Shown: positions 27,810 to 36,951 of the stretch, piece after piece
How positions within the stretch are numbered: position 1 is the stretch's first letter
Layout of the letters: the number at the start of each line of letters is the position of its first letter
Assembly: GCF_020510525.1 (NCBI RefSeq)
Contig: NZ_CP075188.1
Location: 1,674,001 to 1,738,000, forward strand
Direction: 5' to 3'
DNA: 64,000 nucleotides
Source: Quatrionicoccus australiensis
GTDB taxonomy: Bacteria > Pseudomonadota > Gammaproteobacteria > Burkholderiales > Rhodocyclaceae
Position numbers and translations under genes: made by a program
The notes under the pieces: generated by a model
The model's input: only the letters and a program-made list of their open reading frames with translations
The model's database searches: none
Told to the model about the DNA's origin: nothing

Positions 27810-29753
27810 CTATCTGTCGTTCAAGGCCTTGGCAATGAAGTGCCGCCCGACGCGCGGTTTCGGTACGCGCTCGTCGAACCAGGCGCGCACGTCCTCATCG
27901 AGCCCGATGCCGTGCATGTAGTTGTAGAGCGCCTTGTTCAACGCGCGGCCGAGGCTGTCGTGGTCGACGCCGGTCGGGTCGAAGAATTCGACGTCGTTGG
28001 TGGCAAAAGTGATCGGCGGCAGCGCCTTGAGCTTGATGCCGTATTCGGCCGGATTGAGACCGACCGGAGAATGCACGGTGCACGCGAAGCGGTGGAAGAA
28101 ACCGGACTGGATGCAGCCTTCGGCGAACAGCTGGCGCACGTATTCGAGCGCATCGACCGTGTCCTGCACGGTTTGCGTCGGGAAGCCGTACATCAGGTAG
28201 GCATGCACGAGGACGCCGGATTCGCTGAAGGCACGCGTGACGCGGGCGACCTGGTCGACCGAGACGCCTTTTTTCATGAGCTTGAGCAGCCGGTCGGAGG
28301 CGACTTCGAGGCCGCCGGAAACGGCGATGCAGCCGCTGTCGGCGAGCTGGTTGCACAGTTCCGGCGTGAAGGATTTCTCGAAGCGGATGTTGCCCCACCA
28401 GGAAATCGCCCGGTTGCGCTTCTGCAATTCCTCGGCCATGGCCTTGAGCGCCTTGGGCGGCGCGGCTTCGTCGACGAAATGAAAGCCGCTCTGGCCGGTT
28501 TCGCCGATGATGGTCTCGATGCGGTCGACCAGCGTCGAAGCCGCAATTCCGTCGTAACGGCCGATGTAGTCGAGGCCGACGTCGCAGAAGCTGCATTTCT
28601 TCCAGTAGCAGCCGTGCGCCACGGTCAGCTTGTTCCAGCGCCCGTCCGACCACAGCCGGTGCATGGGATTGAGCATGTCGAGCAGCGACAGGTAGCGGTC
28701 GAGCGGCAGGCCGTCCCAGGTCGGCGTGCCGACGTCGGCGAAGGGCACGTCGGGCTCGCCGGTGGTGAAATAGCGGACCTGGCCGTCGATGCGCGTGAAG
28801 GTGCGCACGAGATTGAGGCGCGGCCGCTTGCCGGCGAGATGTTCGAGCAGCGCGATGATCGGCTGCTCGCCGTCGTCGAGCGTGACGTAGTCGAAATAGT
28901 CGAAGACGCGCGCTTCCTTCAATTCACGCAATTCGGTATTGACCCAGCCGCCACCGAGCGCGACGACGATTTTTGGATCGTGCGCCTTGATCGCCTGCGC
29001 CATGCGGAAGGCGGCATAGACGGAGCCGGGGAAGGGTACGGAAACCAGCACCAGACCGGGCTGGTGGCGGTCGACGGCCGCTAAAGTCAGTTTTTCCAGC
29101 GTTGCATCGACCAGGGTTTTCGGGGCCGCCAGGGCGCGTGCCAGCGGTTCGAAAGTCGGTTGGCTGCGCGCCAGCGATTCGGCGTAGCGGACGAACTCGA
29201 AGCGCGAGTCCACGGCGTCGCGCAGCACGTCGGCGAGGTCGTCGAGATAGAGCGTCGCCAGATGCCGCGCCCGGTCCTGCACGCCGAGCGAGCCGAAGGC
29301 CCAGGCCAGCGGGTCGCCGCCCTCGTCGTCGATGTAGTTGTCGAGCGAGGCGAAGCGCGGCCCTTCGGGCAGGAACTGGCGGCCGCAGATGCGGTGGCCG
29401 ATCGACGGATCGCGCCCTTGCAGGAAGGCAACGGCCGGCGTGACGCTGGCCAGATAGCGTTCGAAATTGTCGACGAAGCAGTGCAGGCTGGGCGTGCGCT
29501 TTTTGGCCGGCAGGGCCAGCACCTTTTCATGCATGGCGCGCAGGCCGGCCGGTGAAAAGAGTTCCAGCACCAGTTGCAGCGCGATGTCCTCCTGCACCGC
29601 GTCGACGCCGCGCGAACGCAGGAAGCCGGTCAGGTAGGCGGTGGACGGATAGGGGGTGTTGAGCTGCGTCATCGGCGGGATGACGGAAAGGACGCGGAGA
29701 TTGGTGGCGGGCATGGGGCGAATGATAGCAAGGGGCTGTAAAGCGCGTGACAT
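27810..29753 (-). CDS. B12-binding-type radical SAM protein
   Basis: About 647 residues. I favour the ATG at 29753 (GGAG 9 bases upstream); starts at 29768 (TTG) and 29714 also fit. The N-terminal half has a cobalamin-binding-like region (VLVSVPFPGSVYAAFRMAQ; VVALGGGWVNTEL). The radical SAM half has HGCYWKKCSFCDVG, i.e. CX4CX2C instead of the usual CX3CX2C, and GLEVASDRLLKLMKKGVS. Such proteins catalyse methyl transfers or rearrangements; the substrate is unknown. It is directly upstream of the defence operon on the same strand. Confidence 0.88.
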   Translation of the reverse strand: MSRALQPLAIIRPMPATNLRVLSVIPPMTQLNTPYPSTAYLTGFLRSRGVDAVQEDIALQLVLELFSPAGLRAMHEKVLALPAKKRTPSLHCFVDNFERYLASVTPAVAFLQGRDPSIGHRICGRQFLPEGPRFASLDNYIDDEGGDPLAWAFGSLGVQDRARHLATLYLDDLADVLRDAVDSRFEFVRYAESLARSQPTFEPLARALAAPKTLVDATLEKLTLAAVDRHQPGLVLVSVPFPGSVYAAFRMAQAIKAHDPKIVVALGGGWVNTELRELKEARVFDYFDYVTLDDGEQPIIALLEHLAGKRPRLNLVRTFTRIDGQVRYFTTGEPDVPFADVGTPTWDGLPLDRYLSLLDMLNPMHRLWSDGRWNKLTVAHGCYWKKCSFCDVGLDYIGRYDGIAASTLVDRIETIIGETGQSGFHFVDEAAPPKALKAMAEELQKRNRAISWWGNIRFEKSFTPELCNQLADSGCIAVSGGLEVASDRLLKLMKKGVSVDQVARVTRAFSESGVLVHAYLMYGFPTQTVQDTVDALEYVRQLFAEGCIQSGFFHRFACTVHSPVGLNPAEYGIKLKALPPITFATNDVEFFDPTGVDHDSLGRALNKALYNYMHGIGLDEDVRAWFDERVPKPRVGRHFIAKALNDR

Positions 29754-29802
29754 CTTGGCGTGCTCCAATGCCCTCCCCGATCACGCTTGATACTGTTTCA
29801 CG

Positions 29803-30660
29803 ATGCCCCGATTCTGTTTGACCGGCACGACCTGCCGCAGCATTTTCCTTGTTTTTTCCCTGTTGACCGTTGCGCACGCGCAGCCGTCGGTGGCCTCCGT
29901 GCCTGCCGTGCGCACGGCCGATGGCAGTCCGCTGGCGCAGGATATCGCCGCCGCCGGCCGGCTGCGCATGCAGTCGCAGCGTCTCGCCAAGCTCTACCAG
30001 CAGGCGGTGATGGGCCTCAATGCCGCGCCGGCGCAGCAGCAGATCGCGCTGGCCGTCAGCGACGCCGACAGCGAGTTCGGCCGCCTGGCGCGTTACGGCA
30101 AGAAATCGGCGATACAGCGTACCTGGTCGCGCAGCGATGCACTGTGGCAGGAATTGCGCGCAGTGCTGAAAAAGGCCCCGAATGCGGCGTCGACCGAGCG
30201 GGTCAATCAACTCGCCGATGAATTGATGATCCACACCGGCAAGCTCGCCATGCAGATCGAGGCCGAGGCGGAAACGCCGGTCGGCCGGCTGCTCGACCAG
30301 TCATCGCGCCTCAACATGCTGGCCCAGCGCCTGGCCCGGCTTTACCTGCAGGCGCAGGGCGGCGACCGTTCGCAGGGCGTGCTGACCGACATCGAACAGG
30401 CGCGCCGCGAGTTTTCCACCGGCCTGCACGAACTCGACACGGCGCGCGAGAATTCATCGGTCAGCCGCGAGAACATTGCGCTGGCCAAGAACCAGTGGAT
30501 TTTCTTCGACAGCGCGATCAGCCGCATGGGCAACACCGGGCGTGATGGCAAGGCAACACTGGATGTCGCCACAAGCAGCGAGCGCATCGCCCAGGTGCTC
30601 GATGCGACCAGCGCGCAATACGTGCGCGACTACGCCGAAGCTTCGCGCGCCGCAAAATAA
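29803..30660 (+). CDS. Secreted protein with two PilJ-type (type IV pili MCP N-terminal) domains
   Basis: 285 residues. Signal peptide IFLVFSLLTVAHA. Two copies of the PilJ N-terminal motif are seen: AAGRLRMQSQRLAKLYQQAV near residue 50 and QSSRLNMLAQRLARLYLQAQ near residue 167. The domain senses ligand in chemoreceptors and NarX-like kinases, but here there is no transmembrane or signalling domain. It may be a periplasmic binding partner. It diverges from the radical SAM gene, whose start is about 50 bases away. Confidence 0.8.
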   Translation: MPRFCLTGTTCRSIFLVFSLLTVAHAQPSVASVPAVRTADGSPLAQDIAAAGRLRMQSQRLAKLYQQAVMGLNAAPAQQQIALAVSDADSEFGRLARYGKKSAIQRTWSRSDALWQELRAVLKKAPNAASTERVNQLADELMIHTGKLAMQIEAEAETPVGRLLDQSSRLNMLAQRLARLYLQAQGGDRSQGVLTDIEQARREFSTGLHELDTARENSSVSRENIALAKNQWIFFDSAISRMGNTGRDGKATLDVATSSERIAQVLDATSAQYVRDYAEASRAAK

Positions 30661-30687
30661 GGCTAGGCGGCGCGTCGACCGCTACGC

Positions 30688-31587
30688 CTAGCGCCCGAGC
30701 TTCTGGCGGATCGCCGGCAGCGCGGCCAGCGCGGCGCGTTCGCCTTCGAGCATGGCATCGTGGCGGGCGGTGAAGTCCCAGGATTTGACGTAGGGCAGCT
30801 TGGGGCGGATGACGATGTCGGCGTCGCGCATTTCGTTGCGGCCGATGACGCCGCCCATGATGGTCGTGGTCTGCCACAGAATGCTGCTCAGGCTGTCCAC
30901 CGGTTGACCGTCCGGCTGGGCCGAAATATCGACGGCGATGACGAAGTCGGCGCCCATCTCGCGTGCTGCCTGCACCGGCACCGGGCTGGTCAGGCCGCCA
31001 TCGACATAGCTGTGGCCGCGGAATTGGGTCGGCTGGAAAACGCCGGGCACGGCGGCCGAGGCGCGCACCGCCATGCCGGTGTCGCCGGTGCGGAAGACGA
31101 CGCGCTCGCCGGTCTTCAGATCGGTGGCGACGGTGGCGAAAGGCTTGCCGAGTTTTTCCAGCGGCCGGTTATGCAGGTGCTGGTTGATGAAATCCTGCAG
31201 CGCTTCGCCCTTGAGGAAGCCACGCCCGCCGAAGGTCCAGTCGGCGAAGATCTTCTCGTCGAGCTGCTGCGCGATCTTCTGCATTGCGAAGGCGTCATTG
31301 CCGGCTGCGTAGAGCGAGCCGACGACGGCGCCGGCACTGGTCCCGACCACGTAGTCGGCGACGATGCCCTGCGACTCCAGCATCTTGATCACGCCGATAT
31401 GGGCAAAGCCGCGCGCCGCACCGCCGCCCAGGGCGAGGCCGATTTTCAGCTTGCGTGGCGGGTCGACCGCTGTCGCTTGCGGTTTGGCGGGCTGCAGCGT
31501 GGTGCAGGCGCCAAGGCAAAGCAGGGCACCGGCGAGCAGGATGCGCCGGCGGGTTGTGGCGAGGGAGGAGATGATCTGAGCGGGCAT
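30688..31587 (-). CDS. Patatin-like phospholipase, lipoprotein
   Basis: 299 residues. Lipobox LLCLGAC at residues 22-28 suggests membrane anchoring. The patatin core is complete: oxyanion loop LGGGAARGFAHIGVI, nucleophile GTSAGAVVG (Ser in GxSxG) and the Asp in YVDGGLTSPVPV (DGG). Similar RssA/YjjU-like proteins act as acyl hydrolases. It is convergent with the PilJ-N gene, with only 27 bases between stops. Confidence 0.9.
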   Translation of the reverse strand: MPAQIISSLATTRRRILLAGALLCLGACTTLQPAKPQATAVDPPRKLKIGLALGGGAARGFAHIGVIKMLESQGIVADYVVGTSAGAVVGSLYAAGNDAFAMQKIAQQLDEKIFADWTFGGRGFLKGEALQDFINQHLHNRPLEKLGKPFATVATDLKTGERVVFRTGDTGMAVRASAAVPGVFQPTQFRGHSYVDGGLTSPVPVQAAREMGADFVIAVDISAQPDGQPVDSLSSILWQTTTIMGGVIGRNEMRDADIVIRPKLPYVKSWDFTARHDAMLEGERAALAALPAIRQKLGR

Positions 31588-31691
31588 GGGGAGGGGCGTG
31601 GTGAGTGGCAGGCGGCGATTTTCCCATGTTCGCCGGAGGGTTATGGTATCCGCTTGTGACGCCGGGTCATCCTGCCTGACCGGAGTCGGTT

Positions 31692-32105
31692 TTATTCCCA
31701 GGTGCTGCTGCTATCGGTCATCGCTTCCAGTAGTTCGATTTCGCGGATACGTACGGCGATGCCCGCGGCGTGCGGAGCAAGCGTTCTCGGGAAGGCCGGA
31801 GCGTACCAGGTGCCGGTTTCGACGATGGCGTTGGCGCCCAGACTGCGGGCTTGCTCACGCAGCATTCTGATCACGTCGTCCTTGTTGCCGAACCAGCGGG
31901 AATACGCCCAGACTGATTCGATGACTTCGTAAGCGCCGGAGGGCGGTAGCGACTTCCCGGTAACGAGGATCTTGTCGCCGCGCAGTGCCTGCTGGCCGAG
32001 ACTGTCGGAGCGATAAGTCGGGGCGTAGGTCTGGGCCGTGGCGCCGCCGAGCGAAGCGGCGAGCAGCAGGATGGCGAGGGCGGGACGCAGCGTGCGGGCG
32101 GCCAT
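31692..32105 (-). CDS. Periplasmic small hypothetical protein
   Basis: 137 residues from the ATG at 32105 (AAAGGAAACACC upstream). The signal peptide is ALAILLLAASLGGATA. The core REQARSLGANAIVETGTWY has the ARxLGANA signature of YbjQ-like/DUF74-type pentameric proteins, so it may share that fold. The rest does not match a known family that I can identify. It is divergent from the diguanylate cyclase gene (148 bases between starts). Confidence 0.7.
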   Translation of the reverse strand: MAARTLRPALAILLLAASLGGATAQTYAPTYRSDSLGQQALRGDKILVTGKSLPPSGAYEVIESVWAYSRWFGNKDDVIRMLREQARSLGANAIVETGTWYAPAFPRTLAPHAAGIAVRIREIELLEAMTDSSSTWE

Positions 32106-32253
32106 GGTGTTTCCTTTGCCGGTGAGGGAGGAGCGGATCGTTTTTGCCGTCATGCCGCGCATGATAGGGGAAAGCGGGGCGCACCAAAACCTCCTTGCAT
32201 GCGATTTACGAGTTAGAGTTTGAAGTTGAACAACAGCAAAAGGAATCTGCCGC

Positions 32254-33594
32254 ATGCCGCAAAAAGCCAGCGACCCCAATGTCTCGATCATCGGCCGGGT
32301 GTCCATCAGCCACCTGTTGCTGGTGATCTTTCTGGTTGGTTTGCTGACATCCTCGCTGGCGGTGTATTCGACCTTCGTTTCCTATCGCGTCGGCGCGGTT
32401 CGGGAAATGGCCAAGGCCGACGGTCAACGCATTTCGCACCTCGTTTTCGAGCACTTCTATTCGGTGATGCGCAAGGGCGCCAGTCGCGACGAGATCGATG
32501 ACCTGGTGCATCACATCCAGAACCAGTTGCCCAATTACGAAGTGACGATCATCCGTGGCGAACCGGTCGCGCGTCAGTTTGGCGACCGTCCCGGGCAGGC
32601 TGACCTGCGTGCTCACGACCCGGTGCTGCAGAACGCCATGAAAAGCGGCGACGAGTATTCGGGCTTCCTCGGCAACAACCTGCGCTACCTGTTTCCGGTG
32701 CGGGTCACCGGCGAGTGCATCGGTTGCCATTCGCAGGCCGAGGTTGGCGAAATCAATGGCGTGATTTCGGTCAGTGTGCCGTTGGCTTCACTGGAAAAGC
32801 CGCTTGCTGCCTTTGCCTACCCGCTGATGTATCTGGCGCTGGGCCTGGTGATGATGCTGTTGCTGGTGATCTTTTTTGCCCTGCGCCGCCGGGTCAGTCA
32901 GCCGATAGTCGAGCTGGCCGGGCATGTTTCGGAAATATCCGGCGCGGCTGACTTTTCGCGCGAGGTAGTGCCGGGCAGTGACTGGCCGAAGGAAATCCGT
33001 GGCCTGGCCGACAACTTCAACGGCCTGCTCGGGCAGGTACGCAATTCGCAGGCGCAATTGCGCGAGATCTCATTGCACGATCCCCTGACCGGTCTGTTCA
33101 ACCGCCGCCATTTCGATGCCGTGATCGAGCAGGCCAGTCAGGATGCCCAGGCTGGTGCGCCGGGTTTCTCCGTCCTGCTGATCGATCTCGATCGCTTCAA
33201 GCCGATCAATGACGTTTATGGCCACGCAGCCGGCGATGCCGTGCTGGTCAGCGTCGGCAAGTCGCTGCTCGGTGTGGTCAGGGAAAGCGATCTGGCGGCC
33301 CGGATCGGTGGCGACGAGTTTGCCGTGATCGCCTTGACGACGGGTTATGCGGAAGCGCTGGAACTGGCCGAGCGCGTGCGGCAGGCCATCGAAACGCCGC
33401 AGATGCGCTTTGCCAGCGATCAGGTCAGTGCCCGTTGCAGCATCGGCGTCGGCAGCTACCCGGACAGCGGTTTGCGCGCTTCCGACCTGATGCATGCCGC
33501 CGATCTGGCGATGTATGCCGACAAGCAGGCGCGGCGTGCTGCCGGCGTTGAAGCCGTCATCCGGCAGCCCGGCTCAGTACCACTCGAGCAGTGA
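32254..33594 (+). CDS. Diguanylate cyclase with periplasmic heme-c sensor domain
   Basis: 446 residues. Transmembrane segment at 18-40 (HLLLVIFLVGLLTSSLAVYS) and another near 190-210 flank a periplasmic domain with CIGCH (CxxCH), typical of Tll0287-like (DUF3365) heme sensors. A HAMP region follows, then a GGDEF domain: DPLTGLFNRRHFD, LIDLDRFKPINDVYGHAAGD and RIGGDEFAVI (intact active-site GGDEF). It makes c-di-GMP, presumably in response to redox state or a gas ligand. Its 3' end overlaps pldA convergently by 21 bases. Confidence 0.93.
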   Translation: MPQKASDPNVSIIGRVSISHLLLVIFLVGLLTSSLAVYSTFVSYRVGAVREMAKADGQRISHLVFEHFYSVMRKGASRDEIDDLVHHIQNQLPNYEVTIIRGEPVARQFGDRPGQADLRAHDPVLQNAMKSGDEYSGFLGNNLRYLFPVRVTGECIGCHSQAEVGEINGVISVSVPLASLEKPLAAFAYPLMYLALGLVMMLLLVIFFALRRRVSQPIVELAGHVSEISGAADFSREVVPGSDWPKEIRGLADNFNGLLGQVRNSQAQLREISLHDPLTGLFNRRHFDAVIEQASQDAQAGAPGFSVLLIDLDRFKPINDVYGHAAGDAVLVSVGKSLLGVVRESDLAARIGGDEFAVIALTTGYAEALELAERVRQAIETPQMRFASDQVSARCSIGVGSYPDSGLRASDLMHAADLAMYADKQARRAAGVEAVIRQPGSVPLEQ

Positions 33595-34605
33595 GACGCC
33601 GACGCCGTAGTAGTTGGCGCGGTGGTTGTAGTCGATCATGCTCTCGCCGTAGCCGGAGAACCATTGCAGATGGCCGCGCAGTTCGCCGGCAATCGGGAAG
33701 GCATAATCCAGTTGCAGGGCGCCACGCCCGTCGCGCCCGCCCTCCAGGTTGTGGCGCAGCAGCACGGAAAACTGCTGCTTGCCCCAGCGTTTGACCAGCT
33801 GCACATCGGCCCGGCCGAGATAGCTGGAAATATCCGGGTTGTCGTCGTTGACGGCATTTTCCGGAATCCGCCACCACGGGCGCAGGGTCAGGGTCCAGTC
33901 ATCCCTTTCCAGTGCCACTGCAGCAATCACCCGGTTCCAGCTGCGTGACAGCGGCAGCGAGCGGCCGTTCGACTGGTGATTGACGCCGAGCGAGACGTAA
34001 CGCGCCCGCCAGCCGGCCAGGTTGTAGTCGGTGCGCCAGACCAGCATCGCTTCCGGCTCGTGGTTGGTCTCGCGGAAGGGCCGTGAATTGGCGCCGGTGT
34101 AAACCTGCCAGCGCGACGACTGGGTATAGCCGAACCACAAATCGCCATTGCTGCCGAAAATGTCTTCGTAGAGCTTGGTCTTCAGGCTGATCTGCAGCTT
34201 GGCCTCGTTGCTGCTCAGGTCCACGTCTTCACTGCTGTGCCCCGCGGCCGGCGAACTCGGCTTGCGGTTGGCGTTGGTCGCGTGGAACAGCGGCAGGGCA
34301 TAGACCGGCTTGTACGGCCGGATGCGCAGGATGTGGCCGCGCTCGCCGGGATCAAGCTCCCAGGCCTTGCCGAGCAGGGAGTCGCTGCCTTCCTGCATTG
34401 CGGTCGCTGGCGGCTTGAGGCTGGCGGCGGTCGACGTTGCGGCCGGCGGCTTTTCCGGCAGCGTTTCCTTGTCCAGCCCGTCGTAGCAGGCGAGGCGCTG
34501 GCCGGCGTCGGCGATGCGCCGGCAGTCGGCGAGCGACTCGGCGCCGGCATGCGGCGCAGCCAGGATAAGAAGGGACAGCAGGCTCAGGCGAGGAATGGCA
34601 GGCAT
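33574..34605 (-). CDS. pldA: Outer-membrane phospholipase A
   Basis: About 343 residues from the ATG at 34605. Signal peptide LSLLSLLILAAPHAGA. The catalytic region of OMPLA is visible: YVSLGVNHQSNGRSLPLSRS gives the His and Ser, and SWNR the Asn. The barrel ends in aromatic residues (GVSLLEWY). An N-terminal extension (CRRIADAGQRLACYDGLD) of the kind found in betaproteobacterial homologues precedes the barrel. PldA removes misplaced phospholipids from the outer leaflet. The start at 34659 is also open, but the signal peptide argues against it. Confidence 0.88.
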   Translation of the reverse strand: MPAIPRLSLLSLLILAAPHAGAESLADCRRIADAGQRLACYDGLDKETLPEKPPAATSTAASLKPPATAMQEGSDSLLGKAWELDPGERGHILRIRPYKPVYALPLFHATNANRKPSSPAAGHSSEDVDLSSNEAKLQISLKTKLYEDIFGSNGDLWFGYTQSSRWQVYTGANSRPFRETNHEPEAMLVWRTDYNLAGWRARYVSLGVNHQSNGRSLPLSRSWNRVIAAVALERDDWTLTLRPWWRIPENAVNDDNPDISSYLGRADVQLVKRWGKQQFSVLLRHNLEGGRDGRGALQLDYAFPIAGELRGHLQWFSGYGESMIDYNHRANYYGVGVSLLEWY

Positions 34606-34809
34606 GACGTAAATCCGGCAAAACGACCATGAAGGGACGGGCGCGTGCATGATAGGCAAGGTGCCGGTCGGGGCAAGCGATGCGCCAACCGTTTTACCCG
34701 GATTTACCTTGTTTGGGCAAATGCCTTTGTTGTTTGGCCGGCTTAGAGGCTGTTCACGATCTTCCGAAAGTCATGAAACCGGGCTGCGGCATTATTTGAT
34801 ACGTCTGTA

Positions 34810-34906
34810 AAACCCCTCCCGACCTCCCCTTAACAGGGGAGGAGCCCCCCAAATCGCGCACCGGCGAGCTCCCTCCCCTGTTAAGGGGAGGGCTGGGGAG
34901 GGGTTT
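34810..34906. repeat. Palindromic intergenic repeat (97 bp)
   Basis: Arms AAACCCCTCCC (34810-34820) and GGGAGGGGTTT (34896-34906) enclose further paired segments CTCCCCTTAACAGGGGAG and CTCCCCTGTTAAGGGGAG. It lies in the 324-base gap between pldA and parE, which holds no other gene. It looks like a mobile-type intergenic repeat and may also act as a terminator region for parE. Confidence 0.75.
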
Positions 34907-34929
34907 GAATGACAAGCATGAACAGCTTC

Positions 34930-36879
34930 TCAGACGTCCGCTTCGACCAGGCCGCCATCCTTTTCCATCCAGGCGCGGCGGCCGGCGGCTTCGCCCTTGC
35001 CCATCAGCAGGGTGAAAGTCGCGGTCATTTCCTTGATCGTTTCGCGGCTGGCCTGGAAGGGCACGAGGCGGCGGGTGTCCGGGCAGAGCGTGGTTTCCCA
35101 GAGCTGGTCCGGGTTCATTTCGCCGAGGCCCTTGAAGCGGGAGACGGTGATCTTGTTTTCCGAGACGCCTTCGTCGCGCAGCTTTTGCAGGGTCTGCAGC
35201 TTTTCCGCTTCGTCCAGGCAATAGACCTTGCGCGTGTGGCCGCGCGCCTCGACATCGACGCGGAACAGCGGCGGCTGCGCGACGTGGATGTGGCCGCGCT
35301 CGACCAGCGCCGGGAAGTGCTTGAGGAAGAGCGTGAACAGCAGCACCTGGATGTGCGAACCGTCGACGTCGGCATCGGACATGACGATGATGCGGCCGTA
35401 GCGCAGGCCGGAAACGTCGATGCTGTCGAGCTGGTCGATGCCGTGCGGATCGACGCCGATGGCGACCGAGATGTCATGCACTTCGTTGTTCTTGAACAGC
35501 TGGTCGCGCTCGACTTCCCAGGTATTCAGCACCTTGCCGCGCAAGGGCAGCACGGCCTGGGTTTCCTTGTCGCGGCCCTGCTTGGCGGAGCCGCCGGCCG
35601 AGTCGCCCTCGACCAGGAAAACCTCGTTGCGGCTGATGTCGTCGGATTCGCAATCGGTCAGCTTGCCGGGCAGGGTGGCGATGCCCGAGGACTTCTTTTT
35701 TTCGACCTTCTGCGTCGATTTCATGCGGTTCTGCGCCGCCTTGACCGCCAATTCGGCGATCTTCTTGCCGAAATCGGCGTGGCTGTTCAGCCACAGCTCG
35801 AACGGGTCGCGCACCATCTGGGTGACCAGTTTGTAGGCGTCGCGCGAAGTCAGCTTTTCCTTGGTCTGGCCCTGAAACTGCGGGTCGAGCACCTTGGCCG
35901 AAAGCAGGTAGGTCATGCGGCCGCAGACGTCTTCCTGCGCCAGTTTGACCTTGGCGGGCAGGATGGCGTGGTGTTCGGCGAAGGTCTTGACCGCCTCGAA
36001 GACGCCGGCCTTGAGGCCGGCTTCGTGCGTGCCGCCGTCCAGGGTCGGGATCAGGTTGACGTAGGATTCCGGCTTGCCGCCGCCTTCCTCGAACCAGGCC
36101 AGCGCCCAGGTCGCGCCTTCGCCGACCGCGAAACCGTTGGCCGTCTCGACATATTTTTCGCCGACGAAAATCGGCGCGACCGGCGTGCCGACCATCATTT
36201 CGTTCAAGTAATCGGCCATGCCGTTCTGGTAGCACCAGACCTTCTTTTCCTGGCCTTCGATGTCCAGCTCGACGGTGACATTGGGCATCAGCACGGCCTT
36301 CGAGCGCAGCAGATGCTCCAGTTGCGCCAGATTGACCTTGGGCGAGTCGAAATACTTGGGGTCGGGCGAAATGCGCACGGTCGTGCCGGTGTTGCGCTGG
36401 CCGACCTCGCCGATGCGGGCGAGCGGTTCGACGACGAAGCCGTCGGCGAAGACGATGCGGTGCACGCCGCCGCCACGCTTGATTTCAACTTCGAGGCGCG
36501 TCGACAGCGCATTGGTCACCGAGACGCCGACGCCGTGCAGGCCGCCCGAGAAACGGTAGGCGTTGCCCGACTCGGTCTTGTTGAACTTGCCGCCGGCGTG
36601 CAGCTTGCAGAAGACCAGTTCGACGGCCGGGCGGCCTTCTTCCGGGTGGATTTCAACCGGGATGCCGCGGCCGTTGTCGGAAACCTCGATCACGCCGTCG
36701 GCGCCGATGCGCACCGAAATCTTCTTGGCGTAGCCGGCCAGCGCCTCGTCGGCCGAGTTGTCGATGACTTCCTGGACGATGTGCGTCGGGCAGGTCGTCC
36801 TGGTGTACATGCCGGGGCGTTCCTTGACGGGCTCGAGATCTTTCAGGACGCGGATGGAAGAGGCGGAGTATTCAGTCAT
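34930..36879 (-). CDS. parE: DNA topoisomerase IV subunit B
   Basis: 649 residues. ATPase half with IDNSADEALAGYAKKI and FSGGLHGVGVSVTNALS (GHKL ATP-lid), and a TOPRIM half with VFLVEGDSAGGSAKQGRD and IIVMSDADVDGSHIQVLL, ending in GRRAWMEKDG. It decatenates chromosomes with ParC. ParC is not in the window. A frame of over 1000 codons runs antisense through this gene; codon use and motifs show the minus strand is the real one. Confidence 0.97.
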   Translation of the reverse strand: MTEYSASSIRVLKDLEPVKERPGMYTRTTCPTHIVQEVIDNSADEALAGYAKKISVRIGADGVIEVSDNGRGIPVEIHPEEGRPAVELVFCKLHAGGKFNKTESGNAYRFSGGLHGVGVSVTNALSTRLEVEIKRGGGVHRIVFADGFVVEPLARIGEVGQRNTGTTVRISPDPKYFDSPKVNLAQLEHLLRSKAVLMPNVTVELDIEGQEKKVWCYQNGMADYLNEMMVGTPVAPIFVGEKYVETANGFAVGEGATWALAWFEEGGGKPESYVNLIPTLDGGTHEAGLKAGVFEAVKTFAEHHAILPAKVKLAQEDVCGRMTYLLSAKVLDPQFQGQTKEKLTSRDAYKLVTQMVRDPFELWLNSHADFGKKIAELAVKAAQNRMKSTQKVEKKKSSGIATLPGKLTDCESDDISRNEVFLVEGDSAGGSAKQGRDKETQAVLPLRGKVLNTWEVERDQLFKNNEVHDISVAIGVDPHGIDQLDSIDVSGLRYGRIIVMSDADVDGSHIQVLLFTLFLKHFPALVERGHIHVAQPPLFRVDVEARGHTRKVYCLDEAEKLQTLQKLRDEGVSENKITVSRFKGLGEMNPDQLWETTLCPDTRRLVPFQASRETIKEMTATFTLLMGKGEAAGRRAWMEKDGGLVEADV

Positions 36880-36907
36880 CGGTTTTCAAAAACAGGCAAT
36901 TTTGGGT

Positions 36908-36933
36908 GTCGACCGCCTGGCGCAGCGGTCGAC
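36908..36933. repeat. Inverted repeat between parE start and PHA depolymerase stop
   Basis: 9-base arms GTCGACCGC and GCGGTCGAC enclose an 8-base loop. No T-run follows on either strand. Confidence 0.5.
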
Positions 36934-36951
36934 CGGATTCGGGGGCGGATT

